A stretch of DNA of 60,509 nt from Synechococcus sp. AG-673-A03 (GCA_003211275.1 QCTE01000006.1:1-60509); one strand, 5' to 3'; numbered from the stretch's first letter, positions 27,065-35,625 are shown. Notes: generated by a model not told the origin, from the sequence alone. Program-made: numbers and translations.

Positions 27065-27538
27065 ATGGTCATGCAATTAAGGCGGAGTGCCGTATCTGCA
27101 GGGTTGGCTTTGCTGACCCTCGGCCTGATCCCAGTGCCCGTACGGGCTGAGAAGGCAATTGAAATCAGCCTCAAAGATCGTTATCTGACGTTGTTTGATA
27201 ACGGGAAGGTGGTGGACCGCTTCCCCGTTGCGATCGGTGCTCCTGAATCTCCAACCCCTGCTGGCAGCTACGCCATCACTCGTAAAGAGGAGGCTCCTGT
27301 GTATCACAAGGGCGGCAAGGTGATTGCCCCGGGTCCCAAAAATCCGGTGGGTGTTCGCTATATGGCCTATTTCCAGATCGGATCAGGCGAGTATGCGATT
27401 CATGGAACAGCCTGGCCCAATTGGGTCAAGCTGCGCTCGGCAGTCAGTCTTGGATGCATTCGCATGCTGAACAAGGATGTGGTCACACTGTTCCAACAGG
27501 TGGACGTCGGGACTCCTGTCGTTGTGACTCCCAACTGA
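27065..27538 (+). CDS. L,D-transpeptidase (YkuD family)
   Basis: 157 residues from the ATG of MVMQLRRSAV (preceded by AAGG); an upstream in-frame start at 27029 is possible. A signal peptide (GLALLTLGLIPVPVRA) precedes the catalytic domain. The YkuD active-site blocks are seen: IHGTAWPNWVKLRSAVSLGC, with the cysteine in SLGCIRM. The family makes 3-3 peptidoglycan cross-links or attaches proteins to murein in the periplasm. Confidence 0.92.
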   Translation: MVMQLRRSAVSAGLALLTLGLIPVPVRAEKAIEISLKDRYLTLFDNGKVVDRFPVAIGAPESPTPAGSYAITRKEEAPVYHKGGKVIAPGPKNPVGVRYMAYFQIGSGEYAIHGTAWPNWVKLRSAVSLGCIRMLNKDVVTLFQQVDVGTPVVVTPN

Positions 27539-27573
27539 TTTCTGTCTTGTTTGCTCTCATTCGCTGCCGCTCA

Positions 27574-27858
27574 ATGATGTCTGTAAGCACCGCTTCTCCT
27601 GTGTTGTTCGGTTCTGTGCTCGCGCTGATTGCCAGTCCTGTGTTTGCCTCTCCGCAAAAGGAGATGCCTGAACAGACCTTCCTTGATCAAGTGGAAGCAC
27701 CGGGCCATGTGCTGGTCACCGCACGTGGCGTTGAAGCGGTGAATGCAGAAGCTCGGCGCCAGGGGCTTCGCTTTCCTGCGGTTGGCTATTGGTCGCCGGA
27801 AAACATCTGCTTCAAGACACCAGCTCCAGGAGATTGCAATGGCCTCTTCAGGCGTTAG
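27574..27858 (+). CDS. Small secreted protein
   Basis: 94 residues from the ATGATG at 27574. A signal peptide (LFGSVLALIASPVFA) precedes 66 mature residues ending in GYWSPENICFKTPAPGDCNGLFRR, with two cysteines. It follows the L,D-transpeptidase by 35 bases on the same strand. No family recognised. Confidence 0.55.
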   Translation: MMSVSTASPVLFGSVLALIASPVFASPQKEMPEQTFLDQVEAPGHVLVTARGVEAVNAEARRQGLRFPAVGYWSPENICFKTPAPGDCNGLFRR

Positions 27859-28130
27859 GTATCACCATTTACTCTGAACATTCAAATCTGAGAGTTCAAG
27901 ATCTCTGCCACCCAGTCAAGGAGTTATCTGGGTGCGCAGTCGTTTCTCCAGAGCTCAGTAAGCGCAGCATCTGCACGGATTCGGTTTGGATTGCCGTCGT
28001 CGGGATTGCCTGAATCCATTGACCGCAAAACGTGTGAATTTGCAGGTCAGGTTGCGGTTAGATCTGTTGCCAGGCTGCAGAGTCCTGAGTCTGTTGCTAA
28101 GAATCTGGACATCGCCGTTTCACCAGTTCC

Positions 28131-28727
28131 ATGCCAGTGAGGAAGAGTTGGCTCGTCTCCTTGTCAGCCATGGCAGCAGTGCCTCTGTCCTTGCTTTGTG
28201 TCGCAGGCTCGAAGAGTTTGGCGGCCGAAATCAAGATCAAGATCAACACGGGTGAAAGAGAACTCAAGCAGCTCGCTTCCAGTGGTGGAACAGATGCCTG
28301 TTTTATTCATTCAGGGTGCAAGAAGGGGGCTGGATTCAGTCAGAAGGGGTCGATGGGAGAAGGCTGGTATTGCACTGACGGTCAATTGGTTGGTCCACAA
28401 ACTCAATATGACCAGTGCAATATTGTTTCTGGATGTATATCCGATAAACATAGCGTTCAGTACGGACCAGTCTGGAAGTCAGAGGAACGTTCTTTTCCAA
28501 GAGTGGTTGGTCAAAGTTGGCAGTGCTTTGATAATGCCTTCATTCATCAGGGATGCGAAAAGGGGGCTGTGTATATGAAAAATGGCACGATGGGAACAGC
28601 TTGGTATTGTAATGACGGCAAAAAAGTCGACTCTTCAACTCCAATTGACACCGCATTTATTCAACCTGGTTGCCAAGAAGGCGTTGAGTTTGATGAAAAA
28701 ATTAGCGCTTGGAGATGTAAGTTCTGA
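28131..28727 (+). CDS. Secreted cysteine-rich repeat protein
   Basis: 198 residues. A signal peptide (SLSAMAAVPLSLLCVAGSKSLA) precedes a mature chain with four degenerate copies of an FIxxGCxxG...WxC unit: ACFIHSGCKKGAGF..GWYC, QCNIVSGCIS..QSWQC, NAFIHQGCEKGAVY..AWYC, TAFIQPGCQEGVEF..AWRC. Regular cysteines in pairs suggest each unit is closed by a disulfide, so an extracytoplasmic location is likely. No named family. Base composition is more AT-rich than the surrounding genes. Confidence 0.65.
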   Translation: MPVRKSWLVSLSAMAAVPLSLLCVAGSKSLAAEIKIKINTGERELKQLASSGGTDACFIHSGCKKGAGFSQKGSMGEGWYCTDGQLVGPQTQYDQCNIVSGCISDKHSVQYGPVWKSEERSFPRVVGQSWQCFDNAFIHQGCEKGAVYMKNGTMGTAWYCNDGKKVDSSTPIDTAFIQPGCQEGVEFDEKISAWRCKF

Positions 28728-28814
28728 CTCTGAGATCAGTCAGGTTTTAAGACAGCCTTAGAGGCAGATTGTCTGATTTGATGAGTCCTTCTATGCCCTG
28801 GCGCGAGGCAGGTT

Positions 28815-30317
28815 TCAGGGCGCTGGTGGCGGCAGCAAGGGTGGTGGGGGTGCTCCGACCAGTGCGTCTGTCTGAGACCGGCTTGGCCCCTGACCTTCAG
28901 CTGGCCCTGCATCTTCAATGGATTCAGTCATTGGCTTTGCTTGGTCCAAGTCTGCAGAGGGACGCGCCGTGGAGTCTTCACTGGGCAACGGTTCCGGTGT
29001 CAGCAGAACGGGTGGAGGGAGGTCTGGAGGAAGATCACGTTCGAAGGGAGGAAGCGCCGATGCAGGTCCTTCAGCGTCCGATTTTTCGCTTGGCCGCGGC
29101 TGTTCAAGCAGCACGAGGGGATCAGCGGTGATGGGAGGTTCCGGTAAAGGCGAACGTTGAGGCTTGCCACCTGGTTTGTCCTGAGAGAAGCCTGGTTTCA
29201 GGGGTTGACGCTTCGGCTTCCAGATCAATCGGGCAACGGGCTCCACCCCTTGCTCCATCACGCGATTCAGCCCAGCAAGGGCCCTGTCCATCAGGCGATG
29301 ACCAGCAACTTCGGTGCAGTCCAGTGGACCCTGGCATTCCACCTTTGAGCGCAGCCTTTCGGTGAGGTTTCCGACCAAGCCGCCTTGCAGATGGAAGCGG
29401 CGTTCACTCAGCCGCAGCAAGTAGGGCACGTGCACAAAACTGGTTGCTCCACCACTGATCCAGTTGGCGTCTTCTTCCGTAAATCCCTTCACTCCCGGAA
29501 TGATCAGGCGACTCTTGGAGGCGTGATCAGGCATGTAGGCGGCCACCAGGCCGCGGCGACGGGCCAGCTCCCTCGTCTGCTCCAGAGTGAGGCCGTCCCT
29601 GCTCATCAATATTTCCAGACGGCCATCGCTGCGCAGTCCGTAGACCATCCGGATCCTGGGCAGGTAATAACGAATGCGCTGGCCCATGCTGATGCTGTAA
29701 GCACCCTTGTAGCTGTCGGGGGGAGCGTTCAGGTCGTTGTAAACACTGTGTAAGCCACCCACGAACATGTCGTAGGTCTCGGCACGTTCTTGAGTGAGTT
29801 CTCCGTAGCCAAAGTCCACGGCTCCATTGCTCTTGATCCCAACGAACGCTCGTTGTCGAGATGCCGTTCGGTTCCTGCCCAGCCAGACCTTCTGCCCGAA
29901 TTTCAGATCTCCCAGTGGAACGGTGATCTCCTGTCCACCGTTGTCGATGTGGCGTTCATACATCGGGCCTGATACGTAGGCCAGAGCGGCAGAATCCTCA
30001 AAGGCATCCTGCTCGCGATCCCAGCCCTCGAGCAGTCCCAAACGGACCTTTCTTGGGTCGAAATCGAGTGCGTAGACCTCGTCATCCGACTGATAGCGGA
30101 AGGCTCCAAGAGCTGCTCCACTGGCTCCCTCCTCCAGTGTTGAGATGACTTCAGGCTGTGGAGTTCCGGGGGCAAGTGCGACAAGGGTTGCAAAGATTCC
30201 AAGCGGAACACCCAGAACCAACCAGCGTTTACGCAGACGTTTCGGACGGGGACGACGGCGTCGAACCCGTTTTTTGGTTGGGGGCGCAGCAGTGGTGGAA
30301 CGGACCCGCGTCACCAT
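28815..30317 (-). CDS. Membrane-anchored protein with Pro-rich tail, unknown
   Basis: 500 residues from the ATG of MVTRVRSTTAAPP. Arg/Lys-rich cytoplasmic N-terminus (KKRVRRRRPRPKRLRKR), one transmembrane helix (WLVLGVPLGIFATLVALA), then a large extracytoplasmic domain with YVSGPMYERH, VGIKSNGAVDFGYGEL and GRLEILMSRDGLTLEQT. The last ~140 residues are Pro/Glu-rich and disordered (PEPLPSEDSTARPS...PPPPLLPPPAP). The central domain hints at a phosphodiester-glycosidase-like fold but I cannot confirm it. Overlaps PdeM by 7 bases. Confidence 0.7.
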   Translation of the reverse strand: MVTRVRSTTAAPPTKKRVRRRRPRPKRLRKRWLVLGVPLGIFATLVALAPGTPQPEVISTLEEGASGAALGAFRYQSDDEVYALDFDPRKVRLGLLEGWDREQDAFEDSAALAYVSGPMYERHIDNGGQEITVPLGDLKFGQKVWLGRNRTASRQRAFVGIKSNGAVDFGYGELTQERAETYDMFVGGLHSVYNDLNAPPDSYKGAYSISMGQRIRYYLPRIRMVYGLRSDGRLEILMSRDGLTLEQTRELARRRGLVAAYMPDHASKSRLIIPGVKGFTEEDANWISGGATSFVHVPYLLRLSERRFHLQGGLVGNLTERLRSKVECQGPLDCTEVAGHRLMDRALAGLNRVMEQGVEPVARLIWKPKRQPLKPGFSQDKPGGKPQRSPLPEPPITADPLVLLEQPRPSEKSDAEGPASALPPFERDLPPDLPPPVLLTPEPLPSEDSTARPSADLDQAKPMTESIEDAGPAEGQGPSRSQTDALVGAPPPPLLPPPAP

Positions 30318-31129
30318 GTCTGCTTGGACCCTCTGAATGCCTGCGCGGTGTCGAGCCAAGGAACGATGGTGCCCTCGGCAACCAGCCATCTGCGGTAACC
30401 GTGACGGCAGTCATGCCCTCCCGTCAACTCTCCGAAAGCGGGAATGAGCATTCGCTGTTCCACGTTGTCGTAGGCGAAGCAGGGAAGCCTGAGCCGATCT
30501 GATCCCTGGCGCAGAGTGGTTGTGGGGTGAAGATGGCCGCAGAGATTCAGACCCTCCCTCCCGTCCAAGGGCTGTTCCGGTTCGTGGCTGAGCCAGAGGT
30601 CTCCCAGCCTGAAGGCAGGATGCTGGGGAAAAGCACTCGAATGCAGCTGGCGGTCATGGTTGCCGCCGATCAGGAGCACCTCAGCGTCTAAGCGGTTGTG
30701 CAAGTTTCTGAGATCAGCCTTGAGGCGCTGCGTGAGCCCGAGTGGGCCATGGATCAAATCTCCGAGGATGATCACACGTTTTGGATTCCACTGCTGACAG
30801 AGTTTCTCCAGTCGCTGCAAGGTGCCCCTGTCGTCATCACTGGGGAGTGGAATTCCGCAGGCCTGGAACACCTCTGCCTTACCAAGATGCAGATCGGCAA
30901 CAAAGAGTTCTTCACTAGATGGTCGCCAGATGGCTTTCTGAGCCAACAAAACCAGCTCTTCGTCTCGCCATTGCCAGCGACAATGCGCAACAGCTGTGAC
31001 TGCATGTGCTGTTGGCTCGCCATCAGCCTGAATGCTGTTGTTTTCAATGTTGATGGCAGTCAACAGAGGGATGCTCAGCTGAGATTTGCACCATCTTGCC
31101 TGCAAAACACGGAAGTGTTTCAAAAGCAT
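30311..31129 (-). CDS. pdeM: Ligase-associated phosphodiesterase/endonuclease PdeM
   Basis: 272 residues with a metallophosphoesterase core: ELFVADLHLGK (D-x-H), VIILGDLIHGP (GD), LLIGGNHD (GNHD), then LNLCGHLHP (GHxH). The sequence fits the PdeM type that goes with an ATP-dependent DNA ligase, an Lhr-type helicase and an MBL-fold exonuclease; those three occur at 54.5-60.2 kb here. The first ~45 residues look non-family, so the true start may be further in. Overlaps the downstream membrane protein gene by 7 bases. Confidence 0.85.
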   Translation of the reverse strand: MLLKHFRVLQARWCKSQLSIPLLTAINIENNSIQADGEPTAHAVTAVAHCRWQWRDEELVLLAQKAIWRPSSEELFVADLHLGKAEVFQACGIPLPSDDDRGTLQRLEKLCQQWNPKRVIILGDLIHGPLGLTQRLKADLRNLHNRLDAEVLLIGGNHDRQLHSSAFPQHPAFRLGDLWLSHEPEQPLDGREGLNLCGHLHPTTTLRQGSDRLRLPCFAYDNVEQRMLIPAFGELTGGHDCRHGYRRWLVAEGTIVPWLDTAQAFRGSKQTW

Positions 31130-31213
31130 GTTTCGCCCTTCATTGAGCTACAGGCAATGGCCTCTCAGCATCTGAGGTGGCAACCTCAGAAAGCACGAGT
31201 CGATTGACTTCAG

Positions 31214-31297
31214 ATGACCCTCGCTTTGTTGCTTGCCCTTCTGGGATCACTCATCGCCATGGGCGTGATCGTGAAGCGTCTTGAGAACAACGGGTGA
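31214..31297 (+). CDS. 27-residue membrane peptide coupled to GluR0 channel
   Basis: The ATG opens a 27-codon frame (MTLALLLALLGSLIAMGVIV, then KRLENNG) ending in TGA. One transmembrane helix with a basic C-terminal end. Its stop overlaps the GTG start of the K+ channel gene (GTGA), a layout that couples translation of the two. No family recognised. Confidence 0.55.
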   Translation: MTLALLLALLGSLIAMGVIVKRLENNG

Positions 31298-32379
31298 AAG
31301 GTGTGATCAGAGTTTTCAGGGTTTCTTTGTTACTTGCTGGTTTCATCAGTGTTGCTGTTCCAGGTGCGGCACTGGCAGAGCCATTACGCGTTGGCGTCAG
31401 TGGTGCTCCACCGTTCGTCATGCCGAAGGGTGGACCGGTTCAGGGGATCAGCATGCAGATCTGGGAAGAAGTGGCGAACCGCCTTAACGAACCCTATGAA
31501 CTCGTCTACCAGCTCAGTACAGAGGCCAATCTGCAGGCCGTGGAAAACGGCGATCTCGATCTTGCTATTGGCCCGATCAGCATCACCCCCGACCGATTGG
31601 CCAACCCCAGGATTGATTTCACCCAGCCCTATTTCCATGGCAGGGAGGGGTTGATGATTCCTTTGAAGGCGCCTGGGTTATGGGCAAGGTTTAAACCCTT
31701 CTTCGGTTGGGCGGCGTTGTCATCACTGGGTGGTTTGATGATCCTTCTGTTTTTGGTTGGCAATCTGATCTGGCTGGCTGAGCGCCGCCGCAACACTGAG
31801 CACTTCCCACCTCAGTATCTGCATGGAGTCGGTAACGGGATGTGGTTCGCCTTGGTGACGCTGACAACAGTCGGCTACGGGGATCGTTCTCCTGTAACCA
31901 AAACCGGTCGCTCCATTGCAGGAATCTGGATGTTGATGTCGCTGCTGGCGCTGTCCTCGATCACGGCAGGTCTGGCTTCGGCATTCACCGTGTCGTTGTC
32001 GAAACTGGAACCCTCTGCAATCCAGGACCGTTCCGATCTTCGCGGCAAGACTGTTTCAGTGGTGGCTGGTACTACCAGTGCGACCTGGGCAAAAATTTAT
32101 GGCGCCAGGGCCCGTGAATCAGTAAGCCTTGAGAAGGCCATTGATCTGCTATCGAAGGGTGAAGTTGCGGCCGTTTTGTTTGATGAAGCCCCTCTTCGTT
32201 ATTACTTGCAGCAGAAACCACAAGCACCATTCAAGATGGCTCCCTTCGCGCTTGCGAGTCAGACCTACGGATTTGTGATTCCGATGAACAGCGCCTTGCG
32301 CACTCCAATTGATATCGAGCTTTTGGAGATGCAGCGAAGCGGTGAGGTCAAGTCGATCACTGATCGGCTGCTTCAGTAA
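31294..32379 (+). CDS. Ionotropic glutamate receptor-like K+ channel (GluR0 type)
   Basis: 361 residues from a GTG. A signal peptide (LLAGFISVAVPGAALA) is followed by the first ligand-binding lobe (LRVGVSGAPPFVMPKGG..GDLDLAIGPISIT), a first helix (WAALSSLGGLMILLFLVGNLIWLAE), a pore loop with the potassium filter TLTTVGYGDRSPVT, a second helix, and the second ligand-binding lobe (GKTVSVVAGTTSATWAK). This is the prokaryotic ionotropic receptor layout of Synechocystis GluR0, opened by an amino acid outside the cell. Ligand not proven. Confidence 0.92.
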   Translation: MKGVIRVFRVSLLLAGFISVAVPGAALAEPLRVGVSGAPPFVMPKGGPVQGISMQIWEEVANRLNEPYELVYQLSTEANLQAVENGDLDLAIGPISITPDRLANPRIDFTQPYFHGREGLMIPLKAPGLWARFKPFFGWAALSSLGGLMILLFLVGNLIWLAERRRNTEHFPPQYLHGVGNGMWFALVTLTTVGYGDRSPVTKTGRSIAGIWMLMSLLALSSITAGLASAFTVSLSKLEPSAIQDRSDLRGKTVSVVAGTTSATWAKIYGARARESVSLEKAIDLLSKGEVAAVLFDEAPLRYYLQQKPQAPFKMAPFALASQTYGFVIPMNSALRTPIDIELLEMQRSGEVKSITDRLLQ

Positions 32380-32437
32380 TGCGCTGCTTCAGTGATCTGC
32401 CGCTTCAGAGATCGTGAATGCTTGCAGATCGCTGGCT

Positions 32438-32674
32438 TCAGCTGAGCGTTCCGTGTCGGCGTAGTCCGTCTTCGATCAGAAAGTTGGCAAGGCTGCTGCA
32501 GCTACGACCCTCGGCAAGGGCTTGCTGCTTGAGGCGACTCATCACCCCGCCAGCCAACGTCACATTGAGTCGTTCCGACTCCGCAGCATCAGCAACCTGG
32601 GCCGCTGTGACATCGGTTGATTCGCTTTGCAGTTGTTCCTGGAGCTCCTCCAGCAAATTTTTCAGAAATGACAC
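32438..32674 (-). CDS. Small ribbon-helix-helix protein
   Basis: 78 residues. N-terminal coiled part (LKNLLEELQEQLQSES) then the segment RLNVTLAGGVMSRLKQQALAEGRSCSSLANFLIEDGLRRH, which has the beta-strand plus two helices of CopG/Arc-type DNA-binding proteins. It stands alone, 59 bases after the channel gene, on the opposite strand. A partner toxin is not visible beside it. Confidence 0.65.
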   Translation of the reverse strand: MSFLKNLLEELQEQLQSESTDVTAAQVADAAESERLNVTLAGGVMSRLKQQALAEGRSCSSLANFLIEDGLRRHGTLS

Positions 32675-32761
32675 GTTTTCGTGTTGGCTGCGTAACTAAA
32701 TCGTATCGGTTTGGTGCTCGGCGGCGTGGCGTAACCTGACTCGGTTTCATGATCTGTCTGG

Positions 32762-33397
32762 ATGGAGACCCTGCCTCTTGAGCTTGAGCCCGGTCAGGAC
32801 CTCCATCTGACTCTGTCTGAGCTGGCGATGCAGCAACAGCTCAGTGGCTTTGTTCTCGGGATCGTCGGCAATCTGTCTCAAGCCACGTTTCGCTGTCCTG
32901 GTCAACAGCAGCCAACGCGGATGAACGGGGAGCTCGAGGTCATCACGCTGAATGGAACCTTTTCGCCCTCCGGCGTCCATCTTCATCTCAGTCTTTCAGA
33001 TGGCGCCTGTCAGGTCTGGGGAGGGCATCTTGAGCCAGGAACCCTTGTTCTCAAGGGTGCACAGCTGCTTCTCGGCTTGAGCGGTTTGCCCACTGCTCAG
33101 ACCATTCATCAGGCTGACCAGGAACCCCTCCAGTTCGAGGAGCGCGTCGAGCTGGCAGTGCTTCCCGGATGTCCATGGAGTCTGCGGGCTAGACAGCTAT
33201 TGGAAAGGCTGTCCATTCCCCACCGCCTGGAAACCATCGAATCTGACGATCGCTTCGAGGCATTCCGACAACGCAGCGGCATGAAGACGTTCCCGCAGGT
33301 CTTCATTGATGGAGAGGTGGTTGGGGGTTATGACGACCTCGCCCAGCTCGCTTTACAGCCCTCATTCAGGGCGATGGCGAAACCCAAGCAGGGCTGA
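32762..33397 (+). CDS. Fusion of PPC/DUF296 domain and glutaredoxin
   Basis: 211 residues. Residues 1-~115 have the PPC (DUF296) pattern: GFVLGIVGNLSQATFRCPG, LNGTFSPSGVHLHLSLSD and GGHLEPGTLVLKGAQLLL. Residues ~128-205 are a glutaredoxin: VLPGCPWSLRARQLLERL with one cysteine at about 137 (CPWS, single-cysteine type), then KTFPQVFIDGEVVGGYDDL. PPC domains bind DNA in plants and occur alone in bacteria. The fusion is unusual; it might join redox or Fe-S sensing to a PPC partner. Confidence 0.85.
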   Translation: METLPLELEPGQDLHLTLSELAMQQQLSGFVLGIVGNLSQATFRCPGQQQPTRMNGELEVITLNGTFSPSGVHLHLSLSDGACQVWGGHLEPGTLVLKGAQLLLGLSGLPTAQTIHQADQEPLQFEERVELAVLPGCPWSLRARQLLERLSIPHRLETIESDDRFEAFRQRSGMKTFPQVFIDGEVVGGYDDLAQLALQPSFRAMAKPKQG

Positions 33398-33478
33398 AAC
33401 GCGTAAAGCTAGGGCCATTCTGCTTGTTCTGAAGAGCAAGTTGGAGAACAGATTGAATGTCAAGTGGTTGTTTGAACG

Positions 33479-33500
33479 AAGTGTTCGACAACACTTATTT
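33479..33500 (+). terminator. Weak hairpin terminator after PPC-glutaredoxin gene
   Basis: Perfect 7-bp stem AAGTGTT-CGAC-AACACTT followed by ATTTT. It lies 80 bases after the stop codon and before the AT-rich transporter gene. Confidence 0.45.
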
Positions 33501-33569
33501 TGATCAGTGAAAATACTACTCAGTCCTGAGAAACATGTAGTTTGTTTGGCATAAGAATGTCGTGTCCTG

Positions 33570-34400
33570 ATGGGCTCTGTTTTGGCTGTTTTCAGCGCAG
33601 TGTCTCAAGGTTTTATGGATTTTGAGACGGGACGCTTGTCAAAAAGCTACCCAGTCATTTTGGCCACTTTTGCTGAAGCTGCTACATCTGTGGTGGTTTT
33701 CTGCATTTTGAGGCTTTTCATTAAAAGCTATGCTGCCTTTGATATTTCAAGCATTGAAGATGGAATTGTAATGGGATTGTTTCTGGCACTTGGATATTTT
33801 TTAACTTTCAAGGCTTTGTCTACAGGGCCTATGGGGCTTGTTTCTGCGGCTGGTGGACTTGAGTTAGTGCCGCCAATTATTTTCGATTCATCGATTGGTA
33901 AAGCACCCTCTATATTTCAGCTAGCTGGAATGTTGTTGATATTTGTTGGGCTGTTTGTTGCCAGTCGGTCGCCACGAGGGGGCAATCGTTTCAGTCCCGC
34001 GACGCTAGCGATTGCTATTGCTGGAGCTGCGGTATTCGGGTGTGCCGATATTGTGTTTTCAATTGGTGATCATGGGGATGTTGTTGATCTCTTGATTGTG
34101 GCGCAGTTGACAAAGGTTTTTGTTTTCTTTTTTGTAATTGTTGCTCTCAGGATTAAGGTTTCTATGATTTCTCGTAGATCCTGGAAGCTGTTTTCAATTA
34201 TTGGCGTTTTTAACGGTGTTTTGTGGATGACTTTTTCAAGGGCTATTGACATGGGTAGCATTGATGTTGCAACCGCTATATTGTCAACCTCTCCTGTTAT
34301 CACTGCGCTGCTTGCTTATCAGGTTCTCAAGGAAAATCTTCGGAGGATTCAGTTGATAGGAATGTTGGTTTCGATCGCGGGCACATTGATGCTTATCTAG
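33570..34400 (+). CDS. EamA/DMT-family transporter, AT-rich
   Basis: 276 residues, about ten hydrophobic helices in two similar halves, as in drug/metabolite transporters. The GPMGLVSAAGGLELVPPI and DVATAILSTSPVITALLAYQVLKENLRRIQLIGM blocks are typical of EamA repeats; the ALLAYQVLKE segment near the end is the family's classic helix-9 motif. Base composition is clearly more AT-rich than the core genes on its left, so transfer is possible. Substrate unknown. Confidence 0.85.
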   Translation: MGSVLAVFSAVSQGFMDFETGRLSKSYPVILATFAEAATSVVVFCILRLFIKSYAAFDISSIEDGIVMGLFLALGYFLTFKALSTGPMGLVSAAGGLELVPPIIFDSSIGKAPSIFQLAGMLLIFVGLFVASRSPRGGNRFSPATLAIAIAGAAVFGCADIVFSIGDHGDVVDLLIVAQLTKVFVFFFVIVALRIKVSMISRRSWKLFSIIGVFNGVLWMTFSRAIDMGSIDVATAILSTSPVITALLAYQVLKENLRRIQLIGMLVSIAGTLMLI

Positions 34401-34499
34401 TCATTTTGGAAAAAGTTGTTGGTTTTTTGACGTTATCGTTGAGTTTTGTTGAAGTTCTTGCTGAAGCGTTGAAACTCCCCCTCCTCAGTTGGGATAGAT

Positions 34500-34766
34500 C
34501 TAGCGCGAATTGGGCAGTTCTGGGAGCTCGATGCATAGCTGCTCAATCTCGTTATGCAGTGCATTAATCCGGTCTAATGGTGTCAGTTTGCTGCGGCCAG
34601 GGGGCCAGAGCTGATCGCTGTCGAGGTCGGAGGCCAAAGCCTCTTCCTCCATGGTCTCGATCAGTTCAGCAAGCTGGGCGCGAGCCTCTAGCCATTTGGT
34701 GATGCTCAAGATGTTGAAGGACCTGGAGTGTTCGTGAGTTTTGAAACTTAGCCAGCCTGATGGCAT
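34500..34766 (-). CDS. Small acidic hypothetical protein
   Basis: 88 residues as drawn. The conserved-looking part is ITKWLEARAQLAELIETMEEEALASDLDS...LTPLDRINALHNEIEQLCIELPE, mostly helical and probably coiled coil. The first ~21 residues lack such character, and a TTG at LSITKW could be the true start. No family recognised. Confidence 0.5.
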   Translation of the reverse strand: MPSGWLSFKTHEHSRSFNILSITKWLEARAQLAELIETMEEEALASDLDSDQLWPPGRSKLTPLDRINALHNEIEQLCIELPELPNSR

Positions 34767-35177
34767 CGGTCAGGTTTGAAACAAAGTGATGGAACACTTC
34801 GGTTTCAGATAGTGGGCCATTCAGATTTTTGGATGAAAATGTGTGATCAAAGTGTTCGGAAGTTCTGGAAAGGAAGCAAAGCTGCTCACCAAAGACATGG
34901 TTCAGTGTTGTTCATAGCCGCTTTTATGGGGAAGCTGTTGTGAATTCCGCTGAAGCGTGTTGTTTTCACTGATATCCATTGCTGCGTTGATGATGCTTGA
35001 TTGAATGCATTTCTCTATCAGTTGTGCGCAGATACTCAGCTGCGTCTTGGCTGCGAAATCTGATTTTTCCGCTGAAGGATCTGGACTTTTATGGAGGATG
35101 GTCCGTTCAGCCGTGAACTCACTGCTATGAATCCTGGATGTACAGCTCCGTGATTAGGGAGCCCTTGAGAATCTGCG
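34767..35177. other. Non-coding stretch with one possible mini-gene
   Basis: About 410 bases. The only open frame worth noting is ATG 34833 to 34943 (36 residues, MKMCDQSVRKFWKGSKAAHQ then a hydrophobic end with AAFMGKLL), without a clear Shine-Dalgarno. Nothing else is supported. Confidence 0.3.
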
Positions 35178-35390
35178 GTGTCTGATCATCCTCAACCAGA
35201 TCTCTGGGCCGAAAAACCCTGGTGGTGTCAGCCCTGGACGATCCTTCTCACCGGAGTCCTGGCCATCACCGGCAGTTGGTTGGTCTTGAATCGCCTCTGG
35301 GTCACCATCCCGATGGCAGTGATCGTGATGGCTTGGTGGATGTTGTTTCTAGTGATCGCTCCTGCTGCCTACAAGAATCAGCCGCGCTGA
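35178..35390 (+). CDS. DUF6737 small membrane protein
   Basis: 70 residues from GTG. DLWAEKPWWCQPWTILLTG followed by two hydrophobic segments (VLAITGSWLVLNRLWVTIP and VIVMAWWMLFLVIAP). This PWWCQPW-TILLTG pattern is the cyanobacterial DUF6737 family. Function unknown. It converges on the next gene with a 13-base overlap. Confidence 0.7.
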   Translation: MSDHPQPDLWAEKPWWCQPWTILLTGVLAITGSWLVLNRLWVTIPMAVIVMAWWMLFLVIAPAAYKNQPR

Positions 35391-35575
35391 GCGCTTCTGA
35401 AACGCTGTTTCTCTTCCATCAGTTCGGATTCGAGCTGTTCAATCAGCTTGGTGACCAGAGCCTGAAATTCTGGCTGACAGCCTCGAAAGGCCGCCTTATG
35501 CCGGATCGGTTCGTTGCGCATGCGCAGATCGGTCAGCATCAACTGAATGGCGTCGATTCTGGCGTTGCTGTTCAA
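35378..35575 (-). CDS. Small helical hypothetical protein
   Basis: 65 residues, highly charged and helical: RIDAIQLMLTDLRMRNEPIRHKAAFRGCQPEFQALVTKLIEQLESELMEEKQRFR. It overlaps the tail of the DUF6737 gene by 13 bases. It looks like a conserved picocyanobacterial small protein but no name is known to me. Confidence 0.5.
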   Translation of the reverse strand: MNSNARIDAIQLMLTDLRMRNEPIRHKAAFRGCQPEFQALVTKLIEQLESELMEEKQRFRSAQRG

Positions 35576-35625
35576 GGCTTCAGCCTGCAGGCGAGGCGAG
35601 GTTATGACACCGCCTCCCCCATCAA

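Noticed and set aside
27909-27934. 7-bp inverted repeat CACCCAG/CTGGGTG
   Set aside because: Too short and no T run; could occur by chance.
28769-29131. Plus-strand frame over the 500-residue membrane protein
   Set aside because: Arises from the Pro/Glu-rich low-complexity end of the minus-strand gene; repetitive residues, no conserved pattern.
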